Below, piece by piece: positions 61,799 through 64,000 of a stretch of DNA of 64,000 nucleotides. This DNA is from JAFALK01 sp042701975 (GTDB taxonomy: Bacteria > Pseudomonadota > Gammaproteobacteria > Burkholderiales > Burkholderiaceae_C), in NCBI GenBank assembly GCA_042701975.1, contig CP170561.1:1178001-1242000 (forward strand), read 5' to 3'. Below the pieces are notes generated by a model. That model worked only from the letters and a program-made list of their open reading frames with translations. It did no database searches and was not told the origin of the DNA. The stretch's first letter is position 1. Every line of letters begins with the position of its first letter. A program made the position numbers and the translations under genes.

Positions 61799-61972
61799 TT
61801 AAGCGTCGCTGGCTTGAGTGGTCGCTGCTGCGGCAACGGCATCGATGACGGGCTCGCCCGTTTCCGGATCGGTGCGCCAGCCTTGACGCGGCGTGCCGCC
61901 ACTCACTTCGGCGAGTTGCTCGAGGCTCAGTTCGACAGGGGTGGACTCGGGGGTTTGGTTCAGCTTCGTCAT
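61799..61972 (-). CDS. Double-glycine-leader peptide (exported bacteriocin-like or signalling peptide)
   Basis: A 57-residue precursor. The 26-residue leader ends VELSLEQLAEVSGG, a good match to the LSxxELxxIxGG leader consensus cut by C39 peptidases. The predicted mature peptide is 31 residues (TPRQGWRTDPETGEPVIDAV...TQASDA), without cysteine, with five acidic and two basic residues, so net negative and hydrophilic, unlike a typical membrane-active bacteriocin. GGAG stands six bases before ATG 61972. It is encoded directly upstream of the adaptor and C39 exporter genes and downstream of a LuxR-type gene. It belongs to no family I recognise. Confidence 0.8.
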   Translation of the reverse strand: MTKLNQTPESTPVELSLEQLAEVSGGTPRQGWRTDPETGEPVIDAVAAAATTQASDA

Positions 61973-62033
61973 GTTCAACTCCGTGCGGTCAGGTATGGAA
62001 AATGCACGGATCAGATTGCAGCAGCCTTGCGGC

Positions 62034-62060
62034 GACACAGACAGTGTCAACTCTTACAGG
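62034..62060 (-). promoter_or_regulatory. Lux-box-like operator in front of the peptide operon
   Basis: Overlapping dyads: GACAC-AGACA-GTGTC at 62034-62048 and, on the plus strand, CAGTGTCAACTCTTACAGG at 62042-62060, whose ends resemble the halves of LuxR-type boxes (CTGT-N10-ACAG). A TTGACA lies within it on the minus strand. It sits 60-90 nt before the peptide start, a sensible place for activator binding. Confidence 0.5.
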
Positions 62061-62080
62061 GTGAAGGCCAGGAGAACTAC

Positions 62081-62800
62081 CTAGCGGATGAGGCCCAGGC
62101 GCAAGGCCTTGAGCACGGCCTGGTGCTTGTTGTTGCACTCGAGCTTGTGCATGGCATTGGTCAGATGCAGCACCGCTGTGCGTTCGGAGATGCCGAGAAT
62201 CCCCCCGACTTCCCAGGCGGTCTTGCCATCCATCGTCCAGCGCAAGCATTCAAGTTCGCGCGGCGTCAGGCGCACATGAATGGTTGAGGCGTCTTGCGGA
62301 TGCGGCATCAGCACGCGCCAGGCTGCGTCTTGCGCATAGACCGCGAAAAGCTGCAGGTCCGCCACCATACGAGTCAGGTCGCGGCGATCGCGTGTCAGCT
62401 CGGAGCCGGTATTGACGCCGAGAATGAAGTGCCTGCCCTCGGGCATATGCAGCGCCAGCGCTATGCCGGAGTGATAACCGAACTGGGCTTGCTCTTCCCA
62501 AAGGTCGTCGAGCCCGGAATCACCGTAAGTATCCCGACCCCAAATGATCGGGACGCTCTGCCGCTTGATGTGCTGCATGACCGGGTCTGCGCGCCAGGTC
62601 TTGCGATCGCGGAAATAGTCGTTCCAGGCCTGCGGCGTGTTGTCGACGGTGTCGAATTCCGAGTCGTTGACCGAATGATCGAATACAGCCGTAGCCGCCA
62701 CCGTCTGGAAACCCAGGCCGTTGGCGAAGCGAATCACCTCGCCCCGGAATTCATCACGATTCCGGGCGGTCAATATTGACTGGAACGCCGGCTGCAGCAT
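62081..62800 (-). CDS. LuxR-family regulator with autoinducer-binding domain (LuxR solo)
   Basis: A 239-residue quorum-sensing-type regulator. The N-terminal domain keeps residues that bind acyl-homoserine lactone in TraR/LuxR: Trp59, an aromatic at Tyr62/Phe63, Asp72-Pro73 and Trp87, followed by GYHSGIALALHM. The C-terminal HTH is LTPRELECLRWTMDGKTAWEVGGILGISERTAVLHLTNAMHKL. No luxI synthase is visible in the window, so it is a solo or its synthase is elsewhere. The gene ends 108 nt before the peptide gene and is oriented the same way; it is the obvious candidate controller of the peptide operon. Confidence 0.94.
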   Translation of the reverse strand: MLQPAFQSILTARNRDEFRGEVIRFANGLGFQTVAATAVFDHSVNDSEFDTVDNTPQAWNDYFRDRKTWRADPVMQHIKRQSVPIIWGRDTYGDSGLDDLWEEQAQFGYHSGIALALHMPEGRHFILGVNTGSELTRDRRDLTRMVADLQLFAVYAQDAAWRVLMPHPQDASTIHVRLTPRELECLRWTMDGKTAWEVGGILGISERTAVLHLTNAMHKLECNNKHQAVLKALRLGLIR

Positions 62801-63050
62801 CGAAATCGAAACATACTAATCACAGCCGGTGCCCCATTTCTCGGAGTCTCCCAGCAACGGTCCCTGACAAGGTTTACAGCTTTCGCCAGATCACGGATTT
62901 CAGCACAGTTCCCAATCACGTGGCGCCGCCCCGGAGCCATTTGTCCGTGATTTTTTCGTGGTGAAGAATATGTCCCCTGCCTGGATTGTCTACGCGTGGC
63001 CGAGAGTATTGTGTGAAACCCGACAGCTGCTGAGCTGGCGCTTCGCGCAC

Positions 63051-63347
63051 ATGAGCACCCAAGTGTTGGACCCCGGCGACGCGAGTCGCCCGGCGATGGG
63101 GCAAACCGTCTGGCGAAGGCAGGACGAACTCGGCCGCACGGCCGGTCTGGCCTGGGATTGGCTGAGCCTGCCCTCCGGGCCGGTGGCGATGATGGACCCG
63201 ATGGCCCTGATCACGAACCTGCAGTTCGTGAGCGGGGAGGGCGAGGTGCTGGCGCCGCTGGAATCGGTGCGCCAGCTCAACGAGATCGTCCACGCGCTGC
63301 CATGGCAGGACGAAGTGCAGCGGGCCCTGCTGAGCCGGCTGCACTGA
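63051..63347 (+). CDS. Conserved hypothetical protein
   Basis: A 98-residue soluble protein (MSTQVLDPGDASRP... to ...ALLSRLH) with a central segment VAMMDPMALITNLQFVSGEG and a C-terminal helix (RQLNEIVHALPWQDEVQRALL). I recall similar uncharacterised proteins in Burkholderiales but cannot name a family. In-frame starts upstream at 62970 (ATG) or 62958/62961 (GTG) would add about 30 residues; no site has a strong ribosome-binding sequence. It diverges from the LuxR gene and converges with the ABC permease gene. Confidence 0.6.
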   Translation: MSTQVLDPGDASRPAMGQTVWRRQDELGRTAGLAWDWLSLPSGPVAMMDPMALITNLQFVSGEGEVLAPLESVRQLNEIVHALPWQDEVQRALLSRLH

Positions 63348-63356
63348 GGCGCGCCG

Positions 63357-64000
63357 TCAGCGCGCCGCCGCCACCCGCATCGAGCGCGCCACATAGGCCA
63401 GGCCCAGCACCGTCAGCAGCACGGCCGTGATCACGCCTGGCACCAGCTGGCTGGCCAGCAGCTCGTCGCCGCGCAGCACGCGGTTCATCAGCAGGCTCTG
63501 CGACAGGCCCGGGATCCAGTAGTACCAGGCCGCGTCGCCACCCGGGTTGAAGACCGGAATGACGGCCGACAGCGAGACAGCCGTCAGCACGAGGCTGGCG
63601 CCGGCCTGCGCCTCCTTGTAGGTCTTGGAGCGGATGGCCATGGACATCAGCACGGCGCCCATGCCGGTGGCCAGCGGCAGCTGCAGCAGCCAGAACACCA
63701 GCACCTCGTGAAAGCCGAAGCGGAACATGGCGGAGAGGCTGTCGCTCTTGATCAGCCACTGCGCCGGGATGAAGCCCAGCGCCGAGATCAGCGCCACGAG
63801 CAGCCCGAGCAGCGCCACGGCGCCCCACTTGCCGGCCACCAGCGCCAGATGCGACACGGGGTTGGTGAGCAGCGGCTCCAGCGAGCCGCGTTCGCGCTCG
63901 CCCGCCGTGCTGTCCAGCGAGGCCGTCAGCGCGCCGTAGAGCACGGCCATGATGACGAACATCGGGATCATGCCGGTCAGCTGGGCGGCGCGCGCCTGGC
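63357..64000 (-). CDS. ABC-2 type permease, NatB-like (partial, runs off the window end)
   Basis: The visible 214 codons encode the C-terminal part of an ABC-2 exporter permease. It contains SLDSTAGERERGSLEPLLTNPVSHLALVAGKWGAVALLG, the NatB/YhaP family signature (a conserved ExxxGTxE-like cytoplasmic stretch), followed by about five membrane helices. NatB with NatA exports sodium ions; other family members carry lipids or drugs. The ATPase gene would lie beyond the window. It ends at 63357, nine bases after the hypothetical gene's stop on the other strand. Confidence 0.85.
   Translation of the reverse strand, partial: QARAAQLTGMIPMFVIMAVLYGALTASLDSTAGERERGSLEPLLTNPVSHLALVAGKWGAVALLGLLVALISALGFIPAQWLIKSDSLSAMFRFGFHEVLVFWLLQLPLATGMGAVLMSMAIRSKTYKEAQAGASLVLTAVSLSAVIPVFNPGGDAAWYYWIPGLSQSLLMNRVLRGDELLASQLVPGVITAVLLTVLGLAYVARSMRVAAAR

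Overview
The window is high-GC DNA, densely packed, and reads as a chromosomal segment of a betaproteobacterium of the order Burkholderiales, most likely the Rubrivivax/Roseateles/Leptothrix group. The basis is gene content and protein style: DUF2242 lipoprotein, three-domain QueD-like protein, QueE of the CX14CX2C type, the gidA(mnmG)-rsmG-parA-parB block, and prkA-yeaH-spoVR. The genus is an inference. No rRNA, tRNA, CRISPR array, transposase or phage module is visible.

Layout. 1-7.4 kb: end of a membrane protein, trpS with a translationally coupled DsrE-like gene, small conserved proteins (RidA, Mpo1-like, GFA, TlpA-like), gshA, and a metallo-beta-lactamase-fold hydrolase. 7.4-13.4 kb: a SulP transporter and two overlapping TPR-GGDEF (diguanylate cyclase) genes. 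13.4-25 kb: a peptide-type ABC importer, in which a dual ATPase with a single-base frameshift and two permeases diverge from four tandem paralogous solute-binding proteins. 25-30 kb: a small coiled-coil protein, a KdpD/KdpE-like two-component pair without kdpFABC, sodC, and the Kup potassium transporter. 30-42 kb: flavin reductase, M48 and M13 metallopeptidases, a Crp/Fnr regulator, an ECF42-type sigma factor with its YCII/DGPF partner and a recognisable ECF42-type promoter, queD-like and queE genes, then a GDSL lipoprotein with an OmpW porin.

42-46 kb holds a divergent pair, a WYL-domain regulator and an unrecognised protein with an HNH-like core motif, separated by a palindromic operator candidate. 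46-51 kb is the prkA-yeaH-spoVR stress operon. 51-58 kb is the chromosome-partitioning and ribosome/tRNA-modification block (parB, parA, rsmG, mnmG) with three parS sites. It is unusual in that argC and two other genes sit between parA and parB, and a protease remnant lies between parB and its terminator.

58.4-62.8 kb is the most interesting region: a LuxR-type regulator without a luxI in view, a 57-residue double-glycine-leader peptide, a HlyD-type adaptor and a C39-peptidase ABC exporter, all on the minus strand with a lux-box-like site in front. It looks like a complete quorum-responsive peptide secretion cassette. The window ends in an ABC-2/NatB-like permease.
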